Assembly: GCA_965369325.1 (NCBI GenBank)
Contig: CBDUQI010000032.1
Location: 1-37,639, forward strand
Length of the DNA: 37,639 nt
DNA from: CBDUQI01 sp965369325
GTDB taxonomy: Bacteria; Pseudomonadota; Gammaproteobacteria; Steroidobacterales; JBCBZW01
Direction of reading: 5' to 3'
A program made the translations under genes and the position numbers. Positions 23,907 through 32,885 of the stretch are shown here, piece after piece; position 1 is the first letter of the stretch, and each line of letters begins with the position of its first letter. The notes under the pieces were generated by a model. The model saw nothing but the letters and a program-made list of their open reading frames with translations, made no database searches and was not told the origin of the DNA.

Positions 23907-24859
23907 ACCTGCTGCTCCCGACTCAACCAAACTTCCAGACCCTGCACATTTAGGGTCACATCAATCATCAGCAACTGCGCAATCTGCTCGTCGCTGCCCG
24001 CGAACCCGTGATCGTGCAGCCGTTGGGTGAGAAACGCCAGCATGCGTTTGGCCATCTCGCCACTGCGGGCCGCAGCCGACTGGTGCTGGCGCGCGCTGGC
24101 GCGCGCGATATCAACAAACGCATCCAGACACACGTGCATGTCTTTGCCCAATCGCGGCACATCATCCACCCGGCTGTAGTGGGTAAGATAAATGGCCTCT
24201 GGTTCATAGCGCATCAGCCGATCAACGGAGGCGTGGGCCGCAACCGGATCAAAATGCACCGGGGTGGTGGTGGGGAAAATAAACTGGCCGGCCGCCGTGT
24301 CCAGTTCTCGATAAGAAACACCAAATGTATCACCGGCAAAAATCACCCGGGCCTGGTGGTCGACGATGCAGTAATGATGCCGGGCATGCCCCTCAGTGTG
24401 GATGCACTCCAGTGTGCGCCCGCCCAGCAGCACACACTCCCCATCATCAATCACACGCACCCGATCCTCATCAATCGGGATGATGTCGCCATAGATTTTG
24501 GCGAACTGCTCTTCGCCGTAGACGGCGATGCTGCCGGCCTTGAGTTTGGCCGGATCGATCATGTGGCGTGCGCCGCGCGGGTGCAGCACCGCCACCGCGT
24601 TGGGCAACTGGCGCATCAGCTCGCCGGCGCCCCCCGCGTGATCCAGATGAATATGGGTGAGCAGCACATAGTCCACCTGCTCGCGCGCGATGCCTTTGTC
24701 CACCAGCACCTGCAGCAAACGCGGCACCGAATCGTGCACGCCGGTATCCACGAACGCGGCGCGCTCGTTGTGCACAATCAGATGACTGGCATCAAAGCGT
24801 GGGCGCATCAGATCCGTGTCGATCGCCGTGATTCCGTGGTCGAAATCGATATAGCTCAT
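23903..24859 (-). CDS. MBL-fold metallo-hydrolase
   Basis: 318 residues. Zinc-binding metallo-beta-lactamase motif THIHLDHAGG (His69, His71, Asp73, His74), with later EGHARHHY (His), FAGDTFGVSY (Asp) and YLTHYSRVD (His), giving the full ligand set. MBL-fold hydrolases act on thioesters, lactones or glutathione thioesters. Start ATG 24859 has AGGAG seven bases upstream. Its TGA overlaps the acuI ATG, so the enzyme probably acts in the same pathway, perhaps on a CoA thioester or a lactone intermediate; that is inference. The final ~80 residues are helical. No signal peptide. Confidence 0.87.
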   Translation of the reverse strand: MSYIDFDHGITAIDTDLMRPRFDASHLIVHNERAAFVDTGVHDSVPRLLQVLVDKGIAREQVDYVLLTHIHLDHAGGAGELMRQLPNAVAVLHPRGARHMIDPAKLKAGSIAVYGEEQFAKIYGDIIPIDEDRVRVIDDGECVLLGGRTLECIHTEGHARHHYCIVDHQARVIFAGDTFGVSYRELDTAAGQFIFPTTTPVHFDPVAAHASVDRLMRYEPEAIYLTHYSRVDDVPRLGKDMHVCLDAFVDIARASARQHQSAAARSGEMAKRMLAFLTQRLHDHGFAGSDEQIAQLLMIDVTLNVQGLEVWLSREQQV

Positions 24860-25123
24860 TCCAGCACTCCTGCGCAGGAATTTATCGGCCTCTACAGAGC
24901 ACAGGGCTAAGCCTGTCTCAGTAGCGGAGGAACGGAGTTGCCTCGGCAATTCTGCGTAACCTCATGATTTTAAGGGAATCACTTAGTTGCGACCGAGCCA
25001 ACACAGAGGGCCGTGTGGCGACCTTTTCTGGTGGTCACCTGCACATAGCGATTGCGGACATGGGTCCGAAGACCCTCTGATACATGAGGCGCATTGGGAA
25101 AGCAATGAATCAGGGGGAGTGCG
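24860..25123. other. Non-coding stretch upstream of the MBL-acuI operon
   Basis: Part of the 445-base gap between the MBL and cytochrome genes. It should hold the minus-strand promoter of the MBL-acuI operon, but I see no convincing -35/-10 pair. Small palindromes are present: CCTGCGCAGG (24869-24878) and TTGCC-TC-GGCAA (24938-24949). No tRNA, riboswitch or known element is recognised. Confidence 0.4.
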
Positions 25124-25288
25124 ATGAACCCGGCAACACCTCAGACGGCGCGTCCACCGCAATATACGTTACGCGCGGCGAACAACGAAGAGGTTGACCC
25201 GTGTACTCAGACTGATTGCGCGCGGTTGCAGCAACCGGAAACGTTAGAGGCCGGGCCGCTTTCGCGGCCCGGCCTCGTCTATACCTGA
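25124..25288 (+). CDS. Possible small protein, 54 residues
   Basis: An ATG at 25124 has a strong ribosome site, AGGGGGAG, four bases upstream, and reads MNPATPQTARPPQYTLRAAN and on through DPCTQTDCARLQQ to a TGA at 25286-25288. The ORF is polar, with two cysteines, no signal peptide and no recognised family. Its 3' end runs through the large hairpin at 25247-25276, which argues against or constrains it. Only the ribosome site and the open frame support it. Confidence 0.3.
   Translation: MNPATPQTARPPQYTLRAANNEEVDPCTQTDCARLQQPETLEAGPLSRPGLVYT
25247..25276. terminator. 13-bp perfect hairpin behind the cytochrome c gene
   Basis: GAGGCCGGGCCGC (25247-25259) pairs without mismatch with GCGGCCCGGCCTC (25264-25276) over the loop TTTC. 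It is 28 bases downstream of the cytochrome c stop (minus strand), and on that strand is followed by TCTAACGTTT, moderately T-rich. It probably terminates the cytochrome transcript; the plus-strand side has a weaker tail. Confidence 0.65.
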
Positions 25289-25304
25289 CTATCGCGCCTG
25301 AACG

Positions 25305-25895
25305 CTATTCGCCGACGGTTTTCAGCCCTGTCTGCGCGGAGTAAAAGCTGGACAGTGCATTGATGTCTTCTTTACTCAGCGCGGCCACAAACCCCGCCAT
25401 GATGGCGTTCTGGCGGTCCTGCTCTTGGTACTGTCTGAGCGAGGCCGCCAGGTAGTCCTTGTGCTGACCGGCCAGCGACGGGAAGGTGGGGCCAGAACTG
25501 CGCCCATTGCTGCCGTGGCAGGCGGTACAGGTGGCTGCGGCCGCCGGCGCAGTCCCCTTAGCGTCAGCACTGATCTCGGTCATTCCCTGAAGATAGTTAC
25601 CCAGCGCCAACATATCAGCATCGCTCATGGAGGCGGCCTGCGCGATCATCGTGGGATGCGAGCGGGTGCCATCCTTATAGCCCTTAAGCGCCGCGACCAC
25701 ATACTGCGCGTCCTGGCCTGCCAGGCGCGGCACGCGGTAGGTCGGGTAGTTGTTTTTATAATTCTCAATGCCGTGACAACCAATACAGGTTTCAAACAAC
25801 AATTCGGCATCCTGGGCAACCGCAGGCGCGGTGCTGGCCAGGCTGGCGAGCAGCGTGAATGCGGCAATCGCCCCCGAAATACGGGTAAAGCGCAT
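25305..25895 (-). CDS. Dihaem c-type cytochrome (cytochrome c4-like)
   Basis: 196 residues. A signal peptide (MRFTRISGAIAAFTLLASLA) is followed by two cytochrome c domains with haem-binding motifs CIGCH (Cys37, Cys40, His41) and CTACH (Cys123, Cys126, His127). The pair of ~80-residue domains with VPRLAGQDAQYVVAALKGYK and FPSLAGQHKDYLAASLRQYQ is typical of cytochrome c4-type electron carriers, which donate electrons to terminal oxidases from the periplasm. ATG 25895 has GGGGAG six bases upstream. It is monocistronic here, with a strong hairpin downstream. The haem-binding methionine of domain one is likely within the HPTMIAQAASM stretch. Confidence 0.9.
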   Translation of the reverse strand: MRFTRISGAIAAFTLLASLASTAPAVAQDAELLFETCIGCHGIENYKNNYPTYRVPRLAGQDAQYVVAALKGYKDGTRSHPTMIAQAASMSDADMLALGNYLQGMTEISADAKGTAPAAAATCTACHGSNGRSSGPTFPSLAGQHKDYLAASLRQYQEQDRQNAIMAGFVAALSKEDINALSSFYSAQTGLKTVGE

Positions 25896-26068
25896 GAATA
25901 TCTCCCCTATAGACCTAGTGATGCTTCGGCGCCGCAGCAGGCGGCAGCCAGCACGCCGGCACACCCCATCCCGCGGGTCAGGTCGCGCCAAGCGGCGTAT
26001 GATATATCATCAGAGCATGGGTCACACAAGCGCTCATATCGCGTCTTTGCAAGTTTAAGGAGCCCGGA

Positions 26069-26815
26069 GTGAATCTCAGGTGGATAGTGAACATTGCGGC
26101 AGGAGGGCTCCTCATGGTGTCTGCTTTAGGTCATGCCGGTAGCGAGGAGGATAGCCAGATGTACCGTCTGGTCACCGTTTCGGGCGCCGGCGAAATACAG
26201 GTAGTGCCCGACCGGGCCATCGTTGTTCTGGGGATGGAATCACGCCAGCCCAAGATGGAGACCGCACGGCAGGAGGTCAACAAAGTGGTTGAGGCCTTCC
26301 TGGATTACTGTGATGAGCTGGATATTCCGAAAAAACAGATTAAAACCGCCAGTTTAAACGTGCGCCCCGAGTACGACTGGAACAACCAGACCCGTGAACG
26401 ACGCCTGCGCGGCTACTTTGTCAGCCGCCAGCTCACCGTGGAGCTGAAAGATCTGGACAAGCTGGGGCCGTTAATGGAGGGCAGTGTGAGCCTGGGGGTG
26501 AACCAGAGCCAGGCGCCCACGCTGGATGTGAGTGACCGCAATGGTCTGCGCCGCGAGGCCCTGAAAAAGGCCGCCGAGGATGCACAGCTTAACGCGCAGG
26601 TGCTGGCCAAAACGCTCGGTGCCAAGGTGGGCAAGATCCGCCGCATCAATGCCTCCGATGTGGGCTTCAGGCCACCTGTGGTCAGGCAGATGAACGAGCG
26701 GGCTATGATGCGCTCCGCCGCCGCCGACAGCGGCGCCAGCCCGGAGAGCTACGAAGTAGGCAAAGTCACCGTCAATGCCTCGGTGCAGGCGGAGTTTGAT
26801 CTGCTGGTAGAGTGA
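26069..26815 (+). CDS. SIMPL-domain (DUF541) periplasmic protein
   Basis: 248 residues. A signal peptide (MNLRWIVNIAAGGLLMVSAL) leads to a SIMPL/DUF541 domain: VSGAGEIQVVPDRAIVVLGM, KKQIKTASLNVRPEYDW, and a C-terminal KVTVNASVQAEFDL. Members include E. coli YggE, tied to oxidative-stress tolerance, and OMP28-type periplasmic proteins; the precise function is unknown. Start is GTG 26069, preceded by AAGGAG six bases upstream. It stands alone; no regulatory sequence is clear. Confident of family, not of role. Confidence 0.85.
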   Translation: MNLRWIVNIAAGGLLMVSALGHAGSEEDSQMYRLVTVSGAGEIQVVPDRAIVVLGMESRQPKMETARQEVNKVVEAFLDYCDELDIPKKQIKTASLNVRPEYDWNNQTRERRLRGYFVSRQLTVELKDLDKLGPLMEGSVSLGVNQSQAPTLDVSDRNGLRREALKKAAEDAQLNAQVLAKTLGAKVGKIRRINASDVGFRPPVVRQMNERAMMRSAAADSGASPESYEVGKVTVNASVQAEFDLLVE

Positions 26816-27017
26816 TCACCAACCCAGGGAGGAGACTGTAGAGGTCAGCTCCCTCAGCACCGCTTGAGGCTCCGACGTGTCTGCGAACTTCGTCGCTGTC
26901 AGGTCGTTATTGATTTATCTCACATATTCTCACATAGCAATGAGGATGGATGTGAAATGGCGTGGAGAAACGACCGACTAAGCAAGAGACTAAATTTCAA
27001 CGCGGAACGGACCGGAG

Positions 27018-27511
27018 ATGCTGGAGCGCGTTCTGTCCTCCTATTCCGAGATGAAACTCACCGAGTCACTCATTCTGCTCACGAACCTTCTCCTACTCCA
27101 GCGTGGGTATCTGTTCGCCGGACTGGTCTCACACGAAAAACTGATTGAGGGGCAAAAGGCCGATTACTATCTCGCTCTGAGCAAAACCCAATCCAGCTGG
27201 AAATCTGAGGACGCGGATATTTTTCCGTGGATGGAGTACTTCTTGAGCATGTTAGGGCGCAGGCGACAAACGCGCTCACCATCATTCAGGAAGACCGGAT
27301 CGAGGATTTGCCCTCTGAAAAGCAGCTTTCTCTTTGGCAATGGGCTCAGGCGCGAAAAGAGCCCGCTTTCAGCCGCAAAAACGCGGTTGAGGCACTCGGC
27401 TTTGCGCCCCGCACCGTCGAGGCCATTATCAAGAAGCTGGTTGAGTTGAAGCGACTCGAAAAAATGGGCCGCGGACGCGGTACGCGTTACAGGATAGCGT
27501 ACGCCATGTGA
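27018..27511 (+). pseudogene. Fic-family protein, 3' remnant with a frameshift
   Basis: Two overlapping frames together read like the C-terminal part of a Fic AMP-transferase. The first (to about 27254) has LLTNLLLLQRGYLFAGLVSH, then EKLIEGQKADYYLALSKTQ and FPWMEYFLSML, the Fic helices after the active site. The second (27254-27511) continues AQATNALTIIQED, FSRKNAVEALGFAPRTVEAI and KKLVELKRLEKMGRGRGTRYR, the winged-helix tail. A one-base deletion near 27252-27257 would explain the jump. The active-site motif HPFxxGNGR and the N-terminal half are missing in every frame upstream, so the gene is truncated as well as shifted. No transposon or inverted repeat was seen at its edges. Family recognition is by motif memory. 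Confidence 0.75.
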
Positions 27512-27713
27512 CCTTACCCCTGCATCCGGCCATCTTGGATAGGGAAAATTCATCATATCAGGCGGCCTTGTCGGTTCCGGGCGGCAGCGCATCACGACTA
27601 TCCGAAAATTTGATTCTCCTGGTGTCCCCTCACTGCGCCCAATCCCGCAGGGATCAGGTAAGGGCTAACGGCATTGCCGCGCCCATACCCAAACCCTCTA
27701 AAGGAGAATCGCC

Positions 27714-30700
27714 ATGTATCGCATCCACCGGGCCGTGCAACTCACGGCTGTGCTGGCGCTGCTGTCAGTGAGTCTGACCAGCGACGCCCATCACCCAGAC
27801 ACACTCTTCGATCGCATCACGACCGAAGATCACAACTACGACATCTTCTTCACAGACGACAATCCATGGAACTGCGGCGACGAAGGCGCCTCGCCTTCCG
27901 GCTCGCAGAGTGACTACATGCCATTCAGCCAGGCAATGAACGTGGCCAACGCAGTGGACAGCACTGCCACCGGTGTCCCCGGTGCACCGGCGGGCTATCA
28001 CGAGGGCTACACCGATCTGGGATTTCGTGCGCCCACATTCGATGGCCGCGATGATGAAGTCTACCTGTGGGCATGCCGCCCGGGTGGCCCACACGACAAC
28101 TCGGACTGCGACAACGGCAGCGCCGAGAATATCCGCATCAACCTTCCCGCTTCCACCTACTGCTCTGCCTCAGAAGCGGGCATTCGCCGTGTCATGGGAC
28201 ACGAACTGTTCCATCACGTGCAGTACGAGTATGACCGTGACGGCTACGTGCCCTGGGGCAAAACGCTTTGGGAAGGCACGGCGCGGATGATGGAAGACCA
28301 CATCTACGCCGATCTCGACGCACTCCCCAATACTGCCTTCATGCGTGCCGCCACCAAATACCTGGACTGGGCAAACCGCAGTTTCTGGGACACCAGCTAC
28401 GAGGGCGCCCTGGGCTGGAAGCACCTGTCCGAAAACTACGCAGGCTACCCCGATGAGGTATTCGTGGGCACTGACTTCATTCGCGAGCTGTGGGAGCGGA
28501 TGGGTAACATGGACAAACCGGACGTGCCCGGCGCCGTGCAGAACACGATTGCACAGTTCGGGTCCGACGACGATCTCAGCGACTGGTTCCGCGATTTCGC
28601 TATCACTAATTTCGTTAAGGGCTACGACTACTCGCAGTTCGCCGACGGCTTGAAGTACCGCTACCTCGACGAGGAAGACGGCAACTTCACCAAGTTCTCG
28701 AAAGTGAAAACCATATTCCCCGACACCGAGATGGTGCCGTTCTCCGGCGCCCACACCACCCAGGCCTGGGGCGCCACCTACCTGGACTTTGGCATCCGCT
28801 CATCCTGTGTTGCGGGTGACACCCTGGGCTTTGCCGCACGCGGCGAAGAGGACAACGTCGATTTCGCCCTGGTGCCGATCCGCAGCGGCGGCATCGTCGA
28901 CGATGTGATGATCAGATACGAAAGCAGCGAAACTATCGCCATGGCGCAGGGAGCCGGTACTAATCGCATCGAGCGCATTGGTGTGGTCTTCATCGGCGGC
29001 AACGATCGCGAACAGATTGAGTGGGACGTCGTCTGCGGCACCTCCGGCCTGGACGTGCACTACCCCACCAGCACTTACAAAGAAGTCGTCGGTCCCAACG
29101 ACGACCCGCGCAGTTTCACGCTCCGGGTTACCGTGTCCGGCCCGCCTGAGCTTGGCGGCTCGCTGGTACGCGGGCTGGACCCGGATGAGTTCTCCGTGTA
29201 CGTCGGCAACAACGGTTTCTTTGAGGACGATGCCGAGATCATCGGCGGCGCCTACGTCGGCGATGAGTACTGGCTGAACGTGCGTGCACCGGTCAAGCCG
29301 GACGAGGCCACTTACGACCTGCACGTGAACTACGGCGATCTGACCTCGGCGGTATCGTTCAACGCCGTCAGTTACCAGACGCGCAAGCTCGATCAGATGC
29401 TGGTAATTGATGTATCCGGCAGTATGAACGAGGGCGATGAGAGCACCAAACTGGAAGCGGCACAAAATGCTGCATCCCTGATGGTGGACATCACCCGGCC
29501 CGATCTGGACTACATGGGGCTGGCGACCTTCAACGCGGACGCCAACCTTGATGTCGAGCTCGGCGAGGCCGACGATAGCAAACGTGAAGAGCTGCTTAAC
29601 GCTATTGAAGGGCTGAACGCTGGCGGCGGCACTTCCATCGGCGATGGCCTGGACATGAGCTGGCCGCAGTTCAACCTCAACGGTTCCGTGGAAGGTGAAG
29701 ACTGGGTGGTGTTGCTCAGCGACGGCGCCGAAAACGAAGCGTCCTTCTGGGCCGACGTCGATAACGTCATCACCAACGCCGGCATACGCGTGAACACCAT
29801 CGCGCTCGGCAACGATGCCGACCAAGTATTGCTGCAGCAGATCGCCAACGCGACAGACGGTGATTTCTACAGCGTAGACGATGAAGACTCCATCGGAACT
29901 CGCGCAGCACGCGGTGCCACCCGCGGCGCGCAGGCGGCCGTCCAGGCAGCAGCACCCACCAGCATGGCCAACCGCCTTGCCGATGCGTTCCTGTCATCGG
30001 CCGAAGCCATGTCAGGGCATCAGCGGTTTTGGGAAGACAGTGCAATCATCGACGGCCTTTACAGCCAAGTGAAACGCATCGATTCCAGCGGCATTCGGGA
30101 CGCACGCTTTATCTTCAACTGGTCCAGCGCGGATGACGAGCTGGCAGTGACCATCACTCGTCCCGACGGCAGCCTGGTGGCCGAAGGCGAGCAAGGCGCG
30201 AGCATCCTTCAGGCCGAGACGCACATCGTCGTGCACATTGGCGACCTTGAGCCGGGACTGTGGCACATGCAGGTGCAGGCGGCCCACGGCGAACCGGAGA
30301 TGCTGGCCGTATTGGCTGGCGCCGACTTGCGCAGCGCAGAGCTCGACGTGGAGTTCGGACCGATCGTGGAAGACCCGGCGGCCGCGTTCTACGGTGCCGA
30401 CTACCTGCGAGGATTGCCGATGCCAATCATTGCTCGATTGCAGGACCCTGCAGGCATGGTGCGAAACGCGCAAGTCACCGCGCGCATCGAACACCCCGAC
30501 GGCACCACCATCGTGCTGCCGCTGTTCGACGACGGTGCCACCGGTGACACCGGTGCCGCTGATGGCACTTACGCGAACCGTTACACCCGCACCACGGCGT
30601 TCAGCTTGGCGAATGTCCCCGATGGGTTGGGCCAGGATGGGACCTATGAGGTCATCGTGGAAGCCAGCGGCACGGATAACCGTGGCGCCGACTTCACCCG

Positions 30701-32069
30701 CACCGTCAAGCAGTCGTTCCAGGTGTTCGAGATCCCGTTCAACCCGGACTTCCCGTCACCGGACACCGACGGCGACGGCATGCCAGACCGCTACGAAGAT
30801 CTGCACACGTGTCTGAATCCGAACGTGAACGACAAGGACGGCGATGCGGATGCCAACGGGCTGCGCAACGGCACAGAGTGGGGCATGGGACTGAACCCCT
30901 GTCACGTGGACACCGACCGCGGCGGCGAGGTAGACGCCTCGGAACTCGACCGCGGTGCCAATCCGTTCGACTACCGCGACGATGCGCTGCCGCAGCCGAT
31001 CGATGTGGAAGTGGTGGACTACCGCTACGAGCACTTACCGTTGGAGCCGGGCACCCTGCTGCCCAATGCCAACCTGATCCGCTACCAGGCGCACGAGACC
31101 TACACCGAGGTCGCGTTCCTGCGTAGCCTCAACCAGGACGGCCCGTTCACGGAGGTGGCACGCATTCCCGCCGACACCGGGCTGTATCACGACCTCGGCC
31201 TGGTGAACGGGCAGACCTACTACTATCGTGTTCGACCAATCGGTGTGAACGGCGAGATCGGCGTGGCCAGCCGCGTGTTCTCCGGTACGCCGAATGCCGA
31301 TCCGGTACCGCCCATCGGCAGCATCCTGATCAATCAGGGTGCCGAGGTGACCACCAGCCTCAACGTGACGTTGCGGCTTACCGCTAACTCGGACACCACC
31401 GAGATGCGCGTGGCCGACGAGCCGACCTTTGCCGGCGCCAGCTGGGATCCGTACCTAAAGACGATGCCCTACGTGCTGAGCCCTGAAGACGGGGCGGCGA
31501 CCGTCTATGTTCAGTACCGGGACGCCGCCGGCAACGAATCACCAACCATCTACCACGACGCCATCCGCGTATCGGAGCCAGGCGAAATAGGCTACGTGGA
31601 GGCTACGGTGCAGCTCAAAGGCGCCGAGAGTCATGGGAACGTGGTTGCCCAGGTGGTTGGACGCGGCACTTCGACGCCCGCGTTCTCCGCCCCTTCCGGG
31701 GCGCTGACCCTGCAGCTCGACCCTGGCACCTACGACATCATGTTCTCCCGCGGCGGCTATCAGCCGGTGATCGTGCAAGACGTGAACGTGATGCTGGGCG
31801 ATGCTGCGTCTCTCCACGACGTGGTGCTGATTCCCAATCGTCATCCGAAGGGCGACGCCCGGTTCGACGAATGCACACACCCCGGCGGTGACGCCGACAG
31901 CGAGTTCGGCGGCGGCGGCGATGCCGATGACGATGCCTGTGTAATCAACCCTGGCGATGACGGGGGCATTGGCCCGGTCGGTCTGGAGTTTCATCTGGAC
32001 GGCAACAGCCACGCAGGCTACCGACCGATCGCCAACGGCCATCACAAAGAGGAGACATCGCACCACTGA
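27714..32069 (+). CDS. Large secreted protein with metalloprotease-like HExxH and VWA domains (CLCA-like architecture)
   Basis: 1451 residues. A signal peptide (MYRIHRAVQLTAVLALLSVS) is followed by: a domain with GHELFHHVQYEYD at about 162-174, an HExxH zinc-protease signature; a domain of beta type; a VWA domain at about 562-735 with a complete MIDAS start (DVSGSM), GGGTSIGDGL and LLSDGAENE; Ig-like regions; a TSP3-like calcium stretch near 1014-1086 (DTDGDGMPDRYEDLHTCLNP); a fibronectin-III-like segment; and a PEGA/carboxypeptidase-regulatory-like end near 1336-1378. The protease-VWA-Fn3 order resembles the metazoan CLCA proteins, which are self-cleaving secreted proteases. AAAGGAG precedes ATG 27714. 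No C-terminal sorting motif or transmembrane anchor is seen. Protease activity is inferred; the third zinc ligand was not located with certainty. Confidence 0.8.
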   Translation: MYRIHRAVQLTAVLALLSVSLTSDAHHPDTLFDRITTEDHNYDIFFTDDNPWNCGDEGASPSGSQSDYMPFSQAMNVANAVDSTATGVPGAPAGYHEGYTDLGFRAPTFDGRDDEVYLWACRPGGPHDNSDCDNGSAENIRINLPASTYCSASEAGIRRVMGHELFHHVQYEYDRDGYVPWGKTLWEGTARMMEDHIYADLDALPNTAFMRAATKYLDWANRSFWDTSYEGALGWKHLSENYAGYPDEVFVGTDFIRELWERMGNMDKPDVPGAVQNTIAQFGSDDDLSDWFRDFAITNFVKGYDYSQFADGLKYRYLDEEDGNFTKFSKVKTIFPDTEMVPFSGAHTTQAWGATYLDFGIRSSCVAGDTLGFAARGEEDNVDFALVPIRSGGIVDDVMIRYESSETIAMAQGAGTNRIERIGVVFIGGNDREQIEWDVVCGTSGLDVHYPTSTYKEVVGPNDDPRSFTLRVTVSGPPELGGSLVRGLDPDEFSVYVGNNGFFEDDAEIIGGAYVGDEYWLNVRAPVKPDEATYDLHVNYGDLTSAVSFNAVSYQTRKLDQMLVIDVSGSMNEGDESTKLEAAQNAASLMVDITRPDLDYMGLATFNADANLDVELGEADDSKREELLNAIEGLNAGGGTSIGDGLDMSWPQFNLNGSVEGEDWVVLLSDGAENEASFWADVDNVITNAGIRVNTIALGNDADQVLLQQIANATDGDFYSVDDEDSIGTRAARGATRGAQAAVQAAAPTSMANRLADAFLSSAEAMSGHQRFWEDSAIIDGLYSQVKRIDSSGIRDARFIFNWSSADDELAVTITRPDGSLVAEGEQGASILQAETHIVVHIGDLEPGLWHMQVQAAHGEPEMLAVLAGADLRSAELDVEFGPIVEDPAAAFYGADYLRGLPMPIIARLQDPAGMVRNAQVTARIEHPDGTTIVLPLFDDGATGDTGAADGTYANRYTRTTAFSLANVPDGLGQDGTYEVIVEASGTDNRGADFTRTVKQSFQVFEIPFNPDFPSPDTDGDGMPDRYEDLHTCLNPNVNDKDGDADANGLRNGTEWGMGLNPCHVDTDRGGEVDASELDRGANPFDYRDDALPQPIDVEVVDYRYEHLPLEPGTLLPNANLIRYQAHETYTEVAFLRSLNQDGPFTEVARIPADTGLYHDLGLVNGQTYYYRVRPIGVNGEIGVASRVFSGTPNADPVPPIGSILINQGAEVTTSLNVTLRLTANSDTTEMRVADEPTFAGASWDPYLKTMPYVLSPEDGAATVYVQYRDAAGNESPTIYHDAIRVSEPGEIGYVEATVQLKGAESHGNVVAQVVGRGTSTPAFSAPSGALTLQLDPGTYDIMFSRGGYQPVIVQDVNVMLGDAASLHDVVLIPNRHPKGDARFDECTHPGGDADSEFGGGGDADDDACVINPGDDGGIGPVGLEFHLDGNSHAGYRPIANGHHKEETSHH

Positions 32070-32085
32070 GCCACGGTACAAACCG

Positions 32086-32119
32086 GCATGCGACTTGCAG
32101 AATCAAGCGAGTCGCATGC
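32086..32119 (+). repeat. Hairpin behind the protease-VWA gene
   Basis: GCATGCGACTTGC (32086-32098) pairs with GCGAGTCGCATGC (32107-32119) with one G-U wobble in RNA. It lies 16 bases after the stop and immediately precedes a standard terminator. Confidence 0.7.
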
Positions 32120-32134
32120 ACTCGACGAAACGAA

Positions 32135-32165
32135 GGGGCGTCGCCAATGGCGGCGCCCCTTTGTC
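32135..32165 (+). terminator. Rho-independent terminator of the protease-VWA gene
   Basis: GGGGCGTCGCC (32135-32145) and GGCGGCGCCCC (32149-32159) pair through 11 positions with one wobble, loop AAT, followed by TTTGTCT. Good energy and placement 66 bases after the stop. Confidence 0.85.
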
Positions 32166-32271
32166 TCGATGCTGAATACCAACCCGATAACGCGGCGCGG
32201 GCTGTTGCTGCATTACCCAGACCCCCATGTATCTGGTGCAACTTCTCATGGCTGACAGCCAAGTCTCGCCG

Positions 32272-32298
32272 GCGCGTGGTCGCAGTGCAACCACGCGC
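32272..32298 (-). terminator. Possible hairpin behind the glutathione peroxidase gene
   Basis: GCGCGTGGT (32272-32280) pairs with ACCACGCGC (32290-32298) over nine bases. It is 41 bases downstream of the gpx stop on the minus strand, with no T tract, so its role is uncertain. Confidence 0.35.
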
Positions 32299-32338
32299 GC
32301 CGTGAGTGCAGCGGATTCGAGATGTTCGGCTTCTGAGA

Positions 32339-32824
32339 CTACGCTTCCAGCGCTTCGGCGATATCGTCCAGCAAGCCCGCGTCGTCCGCGCCGACGGGTG
32401 AGGGATAGCGCGCGAGCGGCAAGCCGTCCTGGCCAACCAGAAACTTCTCGAAGTTCCAGCGGATAGGCCCCGGAAAACCGTTTTCGTCACTAGTGAGCCA
32501 AGCGTACAGCGGATGACGCTCGCCGCCGTTCACGTCAATTTTTTCACTCAATGGAAACGTCACGCCGTAGCGCAACGAGCAAAACTCGCGAATCTGCTCC
32601 GGTGTGCCCGGCTCCTGCTGACCAAACTGGTTGCAGGGAAAACCCATCACCATAAAAGATTCATCGGCGAGCTCCTGATGCAGAGCCTGCAACCCTTCGT
32701 ACTGCTGGGTAAAGCCGCAGTGACTGGCGACGTTGACCACCAGCACCAGCTTTTCTTCGCACTGCGCCAGCAGACTCTGGTTGCGGCCATCGCTGCCGGC
32801 TATTTGAATTTCGTGGAACAACAT
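32339..32824 (-). CDS. Glutathione peroxidase (cysteine type)
   Basis: 161 residues, typical size. Catalytic motif NVASHCGFTQQY has Cys36 where animal enzymes have selenocysteine; the other catalytic positions are Gln70 in NQFGQQEPG and Trp/Asn in RWNFEKFLV. It reduces hydrogen peroxide and lipid hydroperoxides; bacterial Cys types often use thioredoxin rather than glutathione. Start ATG 32824 with GGGAG eight bases upstream; a GTG two codons earlier is closer to that site and less likely. Cytoplasmic. It follows mnmG on the same strand after 61 bases. Confidence 0.93.
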   Translation of the reverse strand: MLFHEIQIAGSDGRNQSLLAQCEEKLVLVVNVASHCGFTQQYEGLQALHQELADESFMVMGFPCNQFGQQEPGTPEQIREFCSLRYGVTFPLSEKIDVNGGERHPLYAWLTSDENGFPGPIRWNFEKFLVGQDGLPLARYPSPVGADDAGLLDDIAEALEA

Positions 32825-32885
32825 AGGCACAGCTCCCTGGTCTGGCTGACTTTATTTATTCGGCTCTTCCGTGGGACGCGCGCTG

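Noticed and set aside
26826..26854. Hairpin AGGGAG/CTCCCT behind the SIMPL gene
   Set aside because: Six-base stem with a long loop and no T tract; too weak to call a terminator.
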